64,000 nucleotides of DNA from Epiperipatus broadwayi (GCA_028023455.1 JAQFVV010006208.1:7116963-7180962); one strand, 5' to 3'; positions 11,234 through 23,320 are shown, numbered from the stretch's first letter. Numbers and translations: made by a program. The notes: a model not told the origin generated them from the letters alone.

Positions 11234-11443
11234 AAAACAGGCAAAACTCTCCACACAGTAGTGCCACTCAGTGCAAGCCAGAGTAATCAATAGATACCAG
11301 AAGGCTTGTGCATAAAATCCCTATCTACTGCCTACTCATCCAATATCCCCAGACTAGTTTTTAGCTTGTGGCTTTCATCAATGAGGAGCCTTGGATCTGA
11401 TAGCATTGCATCTAGATCTTAGGATCATGTGATGTTTAATGGT
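11234..11443. mobile_element. Family A foldback element, copy 3
   Basis: Starts AAAACAGGCAAAACTCTCC, ends GTGATGTTTAATGG. Flanks 11221-11233 and 11444-11456 match in 12 of 13 bases. The hammerhead core on the minus strand is mutated (TTGATGA and AAAA). Confidence 0.8.
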
Positions 11444-11699
11444 TTATGAACATACTTTTACACATATCAATAATTGTACTTTTTAATTTTTTATTTTTCC
11501 TTTGTATTAATCATCTCATTGATAATCAAAGAGTGTGTGTTGTTTTACCTCATTTTTTTTTTTTATAATGGCTTATCAATATATCACTTTTTAAAATTTT
11601 GGGAATTAATTACATCTTTAGTTTGAATTAATTGCATTATCCAAAAATTTAATTGTTTTTGTGTGTGTGTGCGTTTTTTTTAATTTAGTGAATCCTTAT

Positions 11700-12480
11700 T
11701 TTATTCATATTTCAATTCTTTTTACTGCCTTTAAAGATAATGTCAATTCTGCTACAATTAAATTGTGGTCGGAATCTATATCATTCTCTCAATATTGATA
11801 TTACATTTGTCATTGGCAGCTGTCCTTATGTCATTATAATCTTGTGACATTTTAAATGATATATTAATTATGTTATTTATTCTACAAAAATTTATTAAAC
11901 CTTGTATTTCTTTCACTTCTTACTTCTAACTCATAATCTTCCAAATGTCTTTGTTGACTTATCACAAAATTCTGATCCTCCATTACCATTATATAACTAT
12001 TTTATATTCCGTTTCATCATGACCATTAGTTGGCGTAAATATATGAATAGCCATTTGAATTTTTGGAAATTGTTTTAATCCAACCAATTACAAAAATTTG
12101 TTTAAAAGAATCCATTCATAAAACATTTTCTTATTCTATGTCTATTATTGTCTCCAGAGTAACAAATTCATACCTTCTTTATTATTTTTCCATAATCCAA
12201 TCATAATATTTTGCAATATCTAACCTTTTAATTTTCATCTCCAACAACCATCTTCTCTCTTGTATTTTTAATTCTAACCATATGAATACATATTCATGCA
12301 ATACTTTTGAATTCCAATGGCTACGAATCTGTATGGGGGTAATTAAATAGAGCAATTCAGCTCTATTGATAATAATATTAATAAAGTGTTGCTTGATTCT
12401 ATATATATCAAAAAGTTTAATTTTTTGATCATGTGATTTAATGCGAATATAGTGTGAATTGAAGATGCTCAAAGATCACA
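11700..12480 (-). pseudogene. Decayed LINE endonuclease-like segment
   Basis: On the minus strand, short open pieces resemble the end of an apurinic-type LINE endonuclease: SDHNLIVAEL, the SDH-containing motif of this nuclease family, at about 11755-11800, and HLEDYELEVRSERN further upstream. Stops and shifts are frequent, so it is dead. The open frame at 12182-12472 on the same strand may belong to it, but I could not place it. Confidence 0.4.
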
Positions 12481-12559
12481 CGACCTCCAGAGACTAAAAG
12501 TTGAATTATTTATATCACATGATCTCCAGAGACTCATGGTTTTCCTGAAGGTTTGTGAT

Positions 12560-13036
12560 GATGGTGTTTTATTTATTTTTTTTATATTGGACTATATTCA
12601 TCATCTAATATGAGTATTGAATGTCTTTAGAAAAAATTAACTTTATTTAAATATTCCAAATACATTCAACTGTTAGTAATAGCACATCAAACAGGTTAGT
12701 ACATGCACAACGTTTTGAGAGGTATTATTCTCCCCTCTACTTCAGGTGTTGCTGGCCTGACCAGTGACAGTACTAGCATGGTATTTGAACCTGGTCCCTT
12801 AGATTCTTGATGATTGAATTTTAAGGTAATGCTCTAACCAACTGATCCATCCTGCCAAAGGCAACATTTGGTAGAAATCTCATATACTTATCTATGAGAT
12901 TCCTCCTGATTTCTCCACTTTTTCCTAAGAGCAAAGTGTGGTTCCCATACATTATGTATAGTCACACTAGGTTGGCTTATAAGATTTTTTGCCATTGTCA
13001 ATACTCATATTAGATGTTGGAAATAGTCCAGTATAA
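12560..13036. repeat. Foldback with an internal tRNA-derived SINE
   Basis: The arms CATCTAATATGAGTATTGA (near 12601) and TCAATACTCATATTAGATG (near 12997) are inverted repeats. Between them, on the minus strand, lies a tRNA-like head with A box TGGATCAGTTGGTTAGAGC (12831-12849) and B box GGTTCAAATACC (about 12780-12791). Confidence 0.6.
12700..12860 (-). repeat. tRNA-derived SINE
   Basis: Both internal RNA polymerase III boxes (A near 12840, B near 12786) are in the right order and spacing on the minus strand. The anticodon region does not fold as a normal tRNA, so a SINE head fits better than a gene. Confidence 0.55.
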
Positions 13037-13348
13037 AAATACAACTAATAATTGCATTATTTATTCTATTTATGGGGGAGGGGTCTGTGTCTTTTATTTT
13101 ACATTGCTACCTTTTTGTTTAACTTCCATAACTAATTTATTTTTCTGTTTTAATAAAATGAAAATTGATTTTTTTTTTCCAATATGTGTTTCCAAGCTGC
13201 TTATAATTTTCTAATACATTTTTATTTTACGATTTTATTCATTTTTGTATTTCACCATTTAATATATAAGGGATAATTTTGTGATTTTTTAATATTTTTG
13301 TTTATTATACTGATTAAACTTTGACTTTATATATATATATAATTCTAG

Positions 13349-13408
13349 TTCCAGAAGGTGCAAGTAAACCTCAGTTTTGGAAGACTATTGAGGATATTTC
13401 TTGCTTTG
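13349..13408 (+). CDS. Exon a: start of Ig domain 1, titin/obscurin-like gene
   Basis: The 60-base exon lies between AG (13347-13348) and GT (13409-13410). It reads PEGASKPQFWKTIEDISCF, the A-strand entry of an I-set Ig domain (P-x-F before the first strand). It starts with the last two bases of a codon and ends with one base, which joins AG at 15659 to make Glu. The splice is supported because the joined protein continues without a break into the next exon's Ig fold. The upstream exon was not found in 1-13348. Confidence 0.8.
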
Positions 13409-13579
13409 GTAAAAATTTTATTTTTTTCTATATTTTTTATAGTTTTATTTATTACGAATGTGGATTATCATTATTATTTTACTTTAATTTTAAAGCAAAT
13501 AAACCTTAAAACAAATTACATAAATGTTGCTTATTATATCTTTTTATATTAACCTGCTCTATCTATGTATGTTTTTATA

Positions 13580-14600
13580 GATTTTTGATTTTGCTCTGGC
13601 TGAGATATTTTTAAAATTTTAACCATTAAAAATCTGGGTTTTTTTTTCATATGTCAAATGCATTGACCTGGAAGTGAACCTTAGCCAGAAGGCAGCTATG
13701 TTAACCTCTAGGCCACCAACGCTTGACAAAATAATTGTTTTTTTTTTTCATTATATGTCAAATGCATTGACGGGAAGTGAACCCGGGCCCGCTACTTGGA
13801 ATGCAGCTATGCTAACCACTAGGCCACCAATGCTTGCTGGTTTTTATTTATTAAAATTTAAAAAAATCTCAGCTGGAGCAAAATTCAAAAATTAAAATAA
13901 AAAAAAGACAGATAAAGATAACAACTAGACATGAAGCAGGAACAAGAAATGGTTAAAACTAAAAAAAACATCTCAGCTGGAGCAAAATTGAAAAACAAAA
14001 AAAAAAATCATTTTTTTGTCAGATTTTTTTTTTTTTTAATTCATAACTAAAAAGTAAAAAAATAAAATAATGTATAAAAAAAAGTTTTTTTTTTTATGTA
14101 AATGGTACTAGCCAACTAAAAAGTAGAAAAATAACAAATTAATTCAACTAAAAAGTATAAAAAACTGAATCTCTGTTAATTTGAAATTTTCGGAAAATCA
14201 AGAAATCTTAAGAATCTAGACTTGATATAAAACAATTGCAGGAATATGATCATTTTATATAGGCCTTTTTGATTTTTATGATTTATTTGAAAAAGGCATT
14301 TGAGCTCAAATAAATCATAAAAATCAAAAAGACTTCAAATGCTATTTATGAAACAATAATATTTCTTCAATTTTCAATTGCTTTATAACGTGTAGATTCT
14401 TATGATCTCTGATATTTTCCAAGAATTGCAAATTAACCGAGATTCAGTTTTTTTCTACTTGTTGTCGGATTACTTTATTATTTTTCTAATTTTTAATCGG
14501 TTAGTATTGTTTACATAAAAGCATTATTTAAAAAAACTTTTTTTTACATATTATTTTATTTATGTAACTGATTTCATCATTTAAATTTATAAAATTGTTA
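13580..14600. repeat. Palindromic low-complexity block
   Basis: Around a centre near 14285 the sequence folds on itself: ATCATAAAAATCAAAAAG faces CTTTTTGATTTTTATGAT, and GAATCTCTGTTAATTTG near 14167 faces AAATTAACCGAGATTC. TCAGCTGGAGCAAAATT occurs twice (13872, 13974), and inverted near 13590. Probably an old foldback element; no gene. Confidence 0.5.
13639..13838 (-). repeat. Two adjacent tRNA-derived SINEs
   Basis: Two copies (13639-13727 and 13738-13838) run on the minus strand. They share the head TTGGTGGCCTAGTGGTTA-like A box and GGTTCACTTCC-like B box, the tail motif TTTGACATAT and poly-A (poly-T on +). They belong to the same family as 19925, 21354 and 62435. Confidence 0.7.
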
Positions 14601-14941
14601 TATTGAGAACAGTAGTTTACTCTTTTTACTCTAATTTAGAGCCATCTATTGGTAAGTTCAAGAAATCAAATGTCATATTAATATGGTATTCAAATTTTCA
14701 GACTATGTTCTGGCTATTGGCCTTTTTTAATGATAAAAATCATATGTCACTTTGTTTGAATTATAAAATTATTTTAGCTCTTAAATTTAAATTTTTAATA
14801 CCAAGTTGATTTCCAGATGCTTTTTAAACTTTCTTTTTTATATATTTTTGATATATATATATACTGATTTATTATGTTTAGAAAAAAATTTACAATCATC
14901 TTATCACTCCATTAACTATATATCAGCTTATTACTTTAGAT

Positions 14942-15260
14942 CAGAGGTCGCCAAAGTGGTCTATATAGACCCCCAGGGGTCTATTTAACAAAAGTAGGGG
15001 TCGATCTGAGCCAGGGGATCGATTGGGAGTCGAAGGAAAAACAATTCTTAATTTGCAAATCATACATATTTTTTATAAAACTATTGTCACACAATGTAAA
15101 ATTACTTTAATAAATGTTTAAAATCATAAAATAAATGTACAAACACAGTACCTAATAGATAGTTTTATTTTAATTAACTAAAAATTACTCTTATGGGGAT
15201 CGATGGAGATTTCGAAAAATTATATAGGGGTCCATGATCAAAAAAGTTTGGCAACCCCTG
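14942..15260. mobile_element. hAT-type non-autonomous element
   Basis: The ends CAGAGGTCGCCAAAG and GTTTGGCAACCCCTG are inverted repeats typical of hAT elements. The flanking 8-base duplication CTTTAGAT (14934-14941 and 15261-15268) is perfect. The interior has no coding sequence. Confidence 0.9.
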
Positions 15261-15389
15261 CTTTAGATAGTGCAGTGATTAATGAATATATAAATATTAA
15301 ACACACACACATAAATATATGCTTGGTTTTTTAAAAATTAATTTCATTTTTTAATTTCTGTTATAGTTTCTTTATATTATATGTATATA

Positions 15390-15426
15390 GCTCCCGGTTA
15401 ACTCAGTGGAGAGCATGAGACTCTTT
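15390..15426 (+). pseudogene. Truncated tRNA-Lys-like fragment
   Basis: CTCCCGGTTAACTCAGTGG followed by AGAGCATGAGACTCTTT is the 5' half of a tRNA-Lys(CUU)-like sequence through the anticodon. The 3' half is missing, so it is a pseudogene or SINE head. Confidence 0.6.
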
Positions 15427-15658
15427 ATATATTTGTATATAAGAAAATATCCAAATGTATTAATAATCAAGTCAATTTTTGGTAGAGTGCATCAGATTCC
15501 TGGCAATCAACTGTTATGAAATAAAACAGAAAATATATTGAGTTTAATTTATATGTGTGTGGGGTGGGTGGGATGGGTACTTACTGGTTAATTGCAATAA
15601 TTTTAATAGATGTGTAATTAAATAACTTCGATCTAATAATTAATTGTATACATTTCAG

Positions 15659-15895
15659 AGGGTGAAACAGTAAAATTTGAATGCGAAGTAACTGGGTTTC
15701 CAAAACCTACTGTTTATTGGCTGAGAAACCAAGTAGCAGTTATTCCTACAGATGAAATGAGATCTGTCTCTAAAGGAGATGTGTATGCATTAGTATTTAA
15801 AGAAGCCTATAAGGAGGATACTGGTCATTACACAGTAGTAGCAGAGAATATTATGGGAAGTGTAGAGTGTAGTGCAGAAATGGAAGTCAAATCAA
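15659..15895 (+). CDS. Exon b: rest of Ig domain 1
   Basis: The 237-base exon follows TTTCAG and ends before GTACGT. It encodes most of an I-set Ig domain: B-strand Cys in KFECEVTG, core Trp in VYWLRNQ, and the F-strand D-x-G-x-Y motif in EDTGHYTVVAEN. The usual F-strand Cys is Val here, so no intradomain disulfide is possible, which is tolerated in cytoplasmic muscle Ig domains. Both boundaries are phase 1, the common phase between Ig modules. Confidence 0.93.
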
Positions 15896-16261
15896 GTACG
15901 TATAACTTTTATAATTTATTTTAAATAAAACTGTTAGTGTGATAATGTCTATATGTGTGTGTGTGTGTGTTAAAAGTAATATATTCATTGATATATGTTG
16001 TAAACATTTATCTCGGGTTATCTATCTATGATATTGCTTATTGTTAATGTACAAGTATTTGATATTCTCCAAACTAGAGTACCAAAAGTAATCATGAAAT
16101 GTATATAATTGTATATACGTTGTTACAAAGGTTTTTCAAGATTAAACCAAATGCATTTCAATTAATATCAAATAATTTAGCCAAAATTGAGAGCAAAGAA
16201 TTAAGTGGATCTTAAGAAAATGATGAAAAACATTAACTATTTTTTTTATATACATTTTAAA

Positions 16262-16545
16262 ATTGGATGGACGGTTGAAGAGTCGGAGGGTGGAGTGGAT
16301 TGAAGCCTGTCCATTAAAGTATGAAGATTGGCTATCTTAATATATATCTGAGGACTTATTGCATATATGTGTGGAGATGATAATCTGGACCAACTGATGA
16401 TTGCTGGTTTAGCATGAAATACGCATATTGGTGATTGTTTATCTTTTCAACATATGTGTGTTCAAGTGTATCAGTGTTATGAGATAAAGTGGAGAATGGT
16501 GGCTCGTGTGAAAGTCTGTGCTCATATACCCTGTATATTTAATAT
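16262..16545 (+). mobile_element. Family D element, copy 2
   Basis: Same unit as copy 1, from GGATGGACGGTTGAAGAGTC to CTCATATACCCTG, close to 90 percent alike by eye. Confidence 0.75.
16379..16443 (+). ncRNA. Type I hammerhead-like ribozyme, family D copy 2
   Basis: CTGATGA 16394-16400, stem-loop II TTGCTGGTTTAGCAT, GAAA 16416-16419, cleavage site after A16427, stem I TTGGT with ACCAA, upper helix TTATC with GATAA. One A-C mismatch in stem III. Confidence 0.6.
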
Positions 16546-16549
16546 AAAA

Positions 16550-17420
16550 ACATGACTTTTATGAATGTTGTGGAACAAAAAATTTTTTTGAACAGCTAAA
16601 ATTTTCAAATAAGGTTAGAATCTTTTTTTGTTATCCAATAGCCAAACCATAGCTATCTAACTAGGTATTCAGCTTTTAGGTAAGTACGTGAATTTTTATC
16701 TAATCAATAAATATAAATATAAACATCTTCACCAATTGGAAGCTAAGTACTACTTGAATAATATTTTCTCTTACACAGTTCCTTTTTGAAGAGATAGCAA
16801 AATTATTATTCGTTAATAAAAAATTTAAAACAAATGAAAAATTGAAAGAGAATTTTTACAGAGGAAGAATTCACATTTATAAATTATTATTATTTTTAAC
16901 TATAGTCATCTCATTGTACAATGAATATCTTCCCTTAATTAAATTTTTTGACTCACAATTTTTCTTCCTCACATCATCCCAGCACTTTTTTTTAAATTTC
17001 ATACAACTCATCCAGTCTCTTCCTTAATCTCCTACAAACTTTTGAGAAATCTAATTTAAAACTATTTATTCACCTATTGTCATTTCTTTTAGAAATATGT
17101 TCAGCCAACTCCATTTTAGCATCATCTTTCAATAATGTTAGTGATGTTTGTTAGTTTTTACCCTCTCTGTATTTTACTTTCAATTTCTCTTTGTTATTCT
17201 CATTATATACCTCTCTCTAATTTGCTATGAAATCTAAAGTTCTGTTTAGCTTTTCTATTAAGTATCTAAGAATCGCATTTATAGTAAGTCTAAGCACTAA
17301 TACGACATATTTATTAAAAACTATTATTTTTAAGCAAACTCTGTTCAATATCTATACTAAGATTTGGAACCAAATGTGGCTGATATGGAAGGAATACTGT
17401 ACATAAAGGTAGAGGTTGGA
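16550..17420. other. Intronic AT-rich sequence
   Basis: No exon, RNA gene or repeat family was recognised. Short open frames here lack any domain signature. Confidence 0.5.
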
Positions 17421-17434
17421 GATTATGAGATAAA

Positions 17435-17644
17435 ACCACTAAACATCATATGATCACCATTTTTTCTGCTTACACAAGCTGTTTGCACAGAGGCTAAACT
17501 CTCCATACAATAGCACCACTCAGTGCAAATCAGAGTAATCAATGGACGTAAAGGCACTAGATAGGGATTTTATACTTTCTTGCATCCATTGATTACTCTC
17601 GCTCGCACTGAGTGGTGCTACTGTATGGAGAATTTACCCTCTGT
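17435..17644. mobile_element. Family A foldback element, copy 4
   Basis: Starts ACCACTAAACATCATATGATC, ends GAGAATTTACCCTCTGT. Perfect 14-base flanks GATTATGAGATAAA (17421-17434 and 17645-17658). The middle is a short palindrome (CAATGGACG ... CATCCATTG) without the ribozyme section. Confidence 0.88.
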
Positions 17645-18141
17645 GATTATGAGATAAAGACGTAGAAACGAATTGGTTGACTATCTAAAGAAAGTAAATA
17701 TGAATGGTTGACGGCAAAGTAGTGTACAGAAGTATTTAAACGAGCAATGTTCATGTAATGTTTAAGACATGCCTTGTTAGCAGATATTAGTTATAAAAGA
17801 AATTGGTTCAAAGGCAGAGGATAGTTATCAGTGTTAGCGAAGATAAAGGCTTGAAGGGATTTATGCAGAGCCTGCTTGAGTTTTTTTTTTGATAGTCAAC
17901 TAATTATGATGATTATGTTTTTTTACAAGATAAAACTATGGAACAAAAAAGCATGTGTATATGTTATCGTACATTAATTTAGCACAGCTCAATATATCTG
18001 TAATAAGTAGTATATTCCATTCTGCTATTAGTCTATAAATAAATAACACTCTATTGAGAAAGAGTGCAAGAATAAAATGCATCCTTCCATTTTTTAAAGT
18101 TTTGATGGTTATAACCTTCTCCTTGCCAACATTTATGGAAA

Positions 18142-18238
18142 CATCACATGATCACCATTCTTTACGCTTACACAAGCTGTTTACACAGAGGCAAAACTCT
18201 CCATAATGAATGGTGATCCTGTGATGTTTAGTGGTTTA
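18142..18238. mobile_element. Family A mini-copy
   Basis: Only the two outer ends remain, in opposite orientation: AAACATCACATGATCACCATT and AATGGTGATCCTGTGATGTTT, around GGCAAAACTCTCCATA. Flanking duplication not found. Confidence 0.65.
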
Positions 18239-18349
18239 ATACTAATCCTGCATCTGTTTAATGTCTCATGCATATGCACATCTTATTTGTAATATTAATG
18301 TTAATTAGATTAATAAATTGTTATTCTTACTCCATGATTAATGAATTAA

Positions 18350-19700
18350 GACATAGCACTAACCATTTTCTATTACTGGAAGCAACTGTTCAACAAAAAT
18401 CTTAGAAACTATCTTTGCTGTAGGGAATAATATTTTATAATCATGACTACAATCTTTTTTGCTTGGTCAATTTTTAAAAAATGGAATAATAGAAACATTC
18501 TTAGAATCAGAAATCACAACTTCATGAGTCCATATATTCCTAAAAAATCTGGATATTTTTGAAGCTAACATAACACTACCATATTAAAACTTCTCTGGGT
18601 ATTTCGTCAGGACCTGAAACCTCTCCATTTTTAAGATCATAAAGAGTATGTTTTTGTCGAAAAGTAAATGATTAGACCAAATTAATAGGTTCAAACTATT
18701 AAAAGGACTGTGATATGTGTTGTTTTCCGGGTGTCAAAAAAAATTTGAAATGATCTTGATTAGTAAATGTCTATCTCCTTGCAGTTTGAATACTGCAATC
18801 TTTTAAAGTATTTTTGTCGATTACTGAACTTCTTCCTTTTAATATTATGAAACATTTAATTTGTCATTTTGTCAAGCAGAAGATGATACATGTTTTTTAG
18901 TCAAGTCACTAATAATAAGATCATTGTCAGAAAACCCATCATGATACTTCTTTTTTAAACCAGCAGGCATCACATCTCCAATACTAGCACATAATTGTTT
19001 ATAAACAAAGCATCCATTGATTACTCTGGTTGGCACAGGTGGCACTACTATATGGAGTTTTGCTTTGCTTTGTTTATACTTCTTTTTTGTGAACCCAATA
19101 ATAGATTTGCTAGTATCTGTAATACACTTATTAAGAAAATTCCATGGTTCAATATCCTGAAAATTCAAATTATTAATTTTGGTGTTCAATAACTATTGAA
19201 ATTTAGTATGGATTGCAGATGCCTCTAAAGAACGGTCATTATTTTTCCTGCAAATTGATTACAATAAGACGAACTTTTTGATGAAATTATTATTTTAATC
19301 TTGGAGCATTCTAATCTATGTTCTGTTTAACATCAATGCTTGTAAATACTAACATAATGTGAACTTCTCTTGTATTACGATTCCTAACTATAATGTAATC
19401 TATAAAATGGTATTGTTTTGAATATGGGTGCAGCTATGTCCTTTGGTGAAATTGTTCTGCCTATTTAAGGTATTTATGATAATCACTCCGTGCCTTGTGC
19501 AAAAATTAAATAATGACAGGCTATTTGAATTTACGGCACCAATACCATTATTTCCTACATCTTTTTAGTTACATTCTATTACTTCTATCAAGGCATGTAT
19601 TTTGATCTTTTAATCGTATTGTTGTAATAATGCTCTATTCGGCAAAGAATACAAACTTTTATTCTCTGAGTTCTCTGAATATGATGTTGGACTATACTCC
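18350..19700 (-). pseudogene. LINE (endonuclease and RT parts), decayed, interrupted by a family A fragment
   Basis: Read on the minus strand from 19700 downward, pieces in changing frames resemble the end of a LINE endonuclease (GNNGIGAVNSNSLSLFNFC), a linker (DIEPWNFLNKCITDTSKS, FSDNDLIISDLTKKH) and the start of a reverse transcriptase (GEVSGPDEIPREVL, RNIWTHEVV, SKIFVEQLLP). A non-LTR element would nick DNA and reverse transcribe its own RNA; this one has many stops. A family A fragment splits the linker at 19008-19072. Confidence 0.65.
19008..19072. mobile_element. Family A terminal fragment inside the LINE
   Basis: CATCCATTGATTACTCTGG followed by GGCACTACTATATGGAGTTT is one family A terminus only. 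It lies within an open LINE segment without breaking its frame, which is why the minus-strand frame 18872-19189 looks continuous. Short flanking repeat TTGTTTATA on both sides. Confidence 0.65.
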
Positions 19701-19924
19701 TAATAAAAAAAAAAAGCACGGGTGGTATAGTTTTATCATCATTAGTCTTTCTTCAATTCAACTAGGAATTAAATAAAAGTTAGTAAATTAGACTTTATAG
19801 TAAATCCAAACCCGTACGTTCTCCTTTCACTGAGCTATGCCGTTCAAAAAAACATGTAGCTATCTACTTGTTCTGGTAAACTTTCTTTATTTGGTAGGTG
19901 AATCTTATTAAGTGCAGTGATGTT

Positions 19925-20022
19925 GTCAAGCGTTGATGGCCGAGTGGTCATCACGGCTGCCTTACAAGCAGTTGTCGTGGGTTCGCTTCCCAGCCAATGC
20001 TTTGACACATGAAAAAAAAAAA
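19925..20022 (+). repeat. tRNA-derived SINE with 12-base target duplication
   Basis: A box TGGCCGAGTGG (19937-19947), B box GGGTTCGCTTCC (19979-19990), tail CTTTGACACATG plus poly-A. Flanks TGCAGTGATGTT at 19913-19924 and 20023-20034 are identical, showing LINE-driven insertion. Confidence 0.85.
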
Positions 20023-20394
20023 TGCAGTGATGTTAGTCTTAAATTTATGAAAGTTCCTTAGCTACCATTTCTGTCCTCTATTTTGGCTTTGCAAGTTTAT
20101 TCACACCTTTATGTACCTAAATTTAGAAAAAATTAGTTTTATAACCATTATCCTTTTTATAGCCATTGCCCTCTGCTTTACCATTATTATTAATAATAAT
20201 TCTTTTGCTGTAATAAGCAATCCACCAGGCATGACAACCCTGCTAGACTATGTGAGAAAGGCCATTTTTAGACCACCATTTTTAAGTTCCTTCTACTTCC
20301 ATGGTTGACAAAGTGATCTCTGTTATGTTTTAGCTCTATAATCCCTGAGTAAGAATAACAAATTATTTTAGAAATTAATTTTCTTTAAAACACA

Positions 20395-20860
20395 AAGAAA
20401 ATAAAACCCACAGCTGTTCAATTTCTTCACACACTTTAATACAAGTTATATATATAAGAATAATAGGATATATAAATATACTAAGATATAATATTCGTAT
20501 GAATTCACACTCTTCTCAGTTACATAAGTCCCCTCCATATTGCTTTGGAATATAAGTTCCTTTCACTTAATACATATTTAATAATTGAATAATAAACAGA
20601 ATACAATATATTACCTTTTAATCCTTCAGATCCTTAAGGCATTTTAAAATCATAATAAGATTGGGGTGATCTGTTTTAACACTAGTCGGCTTGGATATCT
20701 ATAGAAGCAGAGATCCTGGGTAATAAGATGTCTCCACTAGTTTCTTCTGCTGCTTCTCCTTGGTGAGAATTCCAGTTGACCCAAACGACAAAGATGCAAG
20801 AAAAGGCTCTCCTTTTTCTGTTCATCTTTTTATACTTTTTTTTGTTTTATGAGTAATAAT
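20395..20860 (-). repeat. Possible solo LTR
   Basis: On the minus strand a TATA box (AGTATAAAAAGATGAAC) is followed by a less AT-rich transcribed-like segment (near 20650-20820) and an AT-rich tail. This resembles an LTR with U3, R and U5 parts, but no second copy is in the window and the ends were not defined. Confidence 0.3.
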
Positions 20861-21353
20861 ATAGTTCACAAGGATCTGGGTAGAGAGTTTTATCAGTTTA
20901 ATCTTTACTGTAACTTCAATTAGTAGTTAGCTGATACTAATTGAATTTTCTCTGTTATCTGATTTTCCTTTCCATAATTAGTTCCTGTTACAATATTTCA
21001 ATTAAATATTTTATTTCTTTTTAATATTACTCTTATTTCTTCACATTAATATTACTCATTTTTTCACATAATTTTAATATACATACATTTCAATCTCAAA
21101 TTGACTTGGTTAAATACACAGCCTTTGTTTAGATGAGACTCTTGTTTCAAAATCCATGCCTTGGGCAAAGATAACAATTAAAAACTGCCAACCTTCTAAG
21201 ACTGGTGCTCATTATTGTTTTTTTTAATTCTTGAGGGTTTGAGCTAAAAGAAAGTTGAAAAGGGAAATCTGAATCAGAAATGCTGTGCCCATGTTGGGAG
21301 ATAACTATTATCACGAGAGACTTGTAGTTATTGGGCTTAATACTAATTTAATT

Positions 21354-21447
21354 GTCAAGCATTGGTGGTCAGCACAGCTGCCTTACAAGCAGTTGTCCTG
21401 GGTTTGCGGGTTCGCTTCCCGGCCGACGCTTTGACACATGAAAAAAA
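21354..21447 (+). repeat. tRNA-derived SINE
   Basis: Same family as 19925: CAAGCATTGGTGGTCAGC head, GGGTTCGCTTCC B box, CTTTGACACATG and poly-A. Flanks AATACTAA at 21339-21346 and 21448-21455. Confidence 0.8.
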
Positions 21448-21455
21448 AATACTAA

Positions 21456-23320
21456 CAATTGATTGTTGAAAAGGAAAAGGGGTGATGTAAAAGACTATCA
21501 GAAACAATGCCTAGTTTTTGATGAAGTATTATCTTACCCTATAAGGCAGCAGCAGAAAATATTCTTCATCAGGAACTGTTTATTTGTTATTCACAATTAA
21601 TTCTAATATCTGAATATTATTCAGAATCTGTCACGTTTAGAGTCTACAGTAGCCTGAGTACAGCACCTGTTTGATTCTATATTAGTTAAATAATAAGATA
21701 ACATAGAAAAAAAAGCAGTTGTTTAAATAAAGACTTTAAAACTTGTTTGTTATTAACAAAGAAATATTCAGAAGAAAAAAAAGTGTATTTAATAATCTTT
21801 AAATCCGTTAAAATTTGGTCCTTTCATAAAATAATTTGTTGCTTTTAAAAAATTAATAAATATTTTAAAATAAATTAGTTTGTTGTCTAAATTATTTCGA
21901 TGTATATCTCATTGGTCTGACTCCAAAGGTGTATGCGAACAATAGAACAATTTCTATTGATCCTGGGAAATCCTCTTTTAAGGTGGAGAATTGCAGGGAG
22001 GTTTTCCGCGTAAAATTGTGATGATGTTTCCATAAGGTATTCTAATGATAGATGTTCTTTCTAAAGAAAAGTGATGCTCGAAGATAGGGGGTAGTGCATT
22101 GCAAACTTCCATTTCAAAATTTTTGGGGATGAGAGTGAAATACGTGCTTCTAAGAGACCTTTGATATATAGCAATCAAAAAATATAACTCAAGTATCTCA
22201 TATAAAATAATTACATAAGTGGTACACGGTTTGATTATCATCATCATCATCGAGCTTAACTAATCTGAAGAAACTCAAATTTTTATTATACTTCTTTATA
22301 ATAGTAAAGAAAATACCATCGAAATAGAGAGTTTGTTAGGTTACATGAAGAGAATTTATGTATAAGCGAGGATTATTTCATTTGTTGGTATATCTATGAG
22401 TCATTAATCAGGAGCCATGCAGTTTTCTGGCACAATTTGTACTTTTTGCATCTATTGGTTTGTTCAGTAAACAATTTTAAATAAGATCTTTTTAATAATT
22501 TTAAAACATGGCTTTCAACACTTGCTTCAAGTGCCAGAACCAATTGACCAGACTTTATAGATGATTATAGACTTCTACCTACGTATTATCAAAACTGATG
22601 CATAATAACTTCTTCAATTGAGCTTAGTATTTGAAGTAGCATTTTTAATACTTGGTGCAATATAATTTTCCTGTGCAGATCATGAAATATTTTTTATATG
22701 CTATGTTTGATTGTTGATTCTAACGGTATTATTGTAAGTCTAAAAATATTTCCAAGTAGTTTTTTATTTATTCAGAAAAATAAAAGTCATTAGTTATGAG
22801 TGGAGTCAGGATTTTTAAAGATATAAATAATGAGAGTAAAAGAGTTATTTTTTTTACTGGTAGATAGCTTGGAGATAATTATTATTATATATATATAGAG
22901 AGAGAACAAAAGTTAAGTTATAATTTAATGATTCTTTACATCTACATTATATCGTATGAAAATGGCGGATTAAATGGTCTGAGACCCGTAAGTGTACAAT
23001 TTACCGATTCCGCACAAACTCAGTTGAAACTCTAAATTTTTGAACAGGGGCTCTCAGGGGCCCTTTGGACTCAAGGGATTTAGAGATATCCTTATATTAA
23101 ATGAAATTTATCATAATATGTGTAAATAATGTTCTTGTGTCATATATATATATGGATGGATGGGTGTGTATATGTATTTATTTGCATTCTGGATTTTTAA
23201 AGTGTAATATGTCATTGTTGTTGTTGTTTTTTTAAATGTAAATTTAAAAAGAAGTTTTAAAAATCTCATAAATAATATTTTATTTACAATGCATGAGTTC
23301 AATTAAAATTTAAATTTACT
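21456..23320. other. Intronic AT-rich sequence
   Basis: Nothing convincing is seen except short microsatellites, such as (CAT)n-like near 22240 and (TA)n near 22890 and 23140. A brief GC-richer patch at 23030-23090 has no recognised identity. Confidence 0.45.

Noticed and set aside
12182-12472. 96-codon minus-strand frame as a host gene
   Set aside because: Next to a decayed LINE endonuclease on the same strand; no independent support.
19937-20000. Possible tRNA gene
   Set aside because: A and B boxes are present, but there is a poly-A tail, a target duplication and several dispersed copies, and no cloverleaf; it is a SINE.
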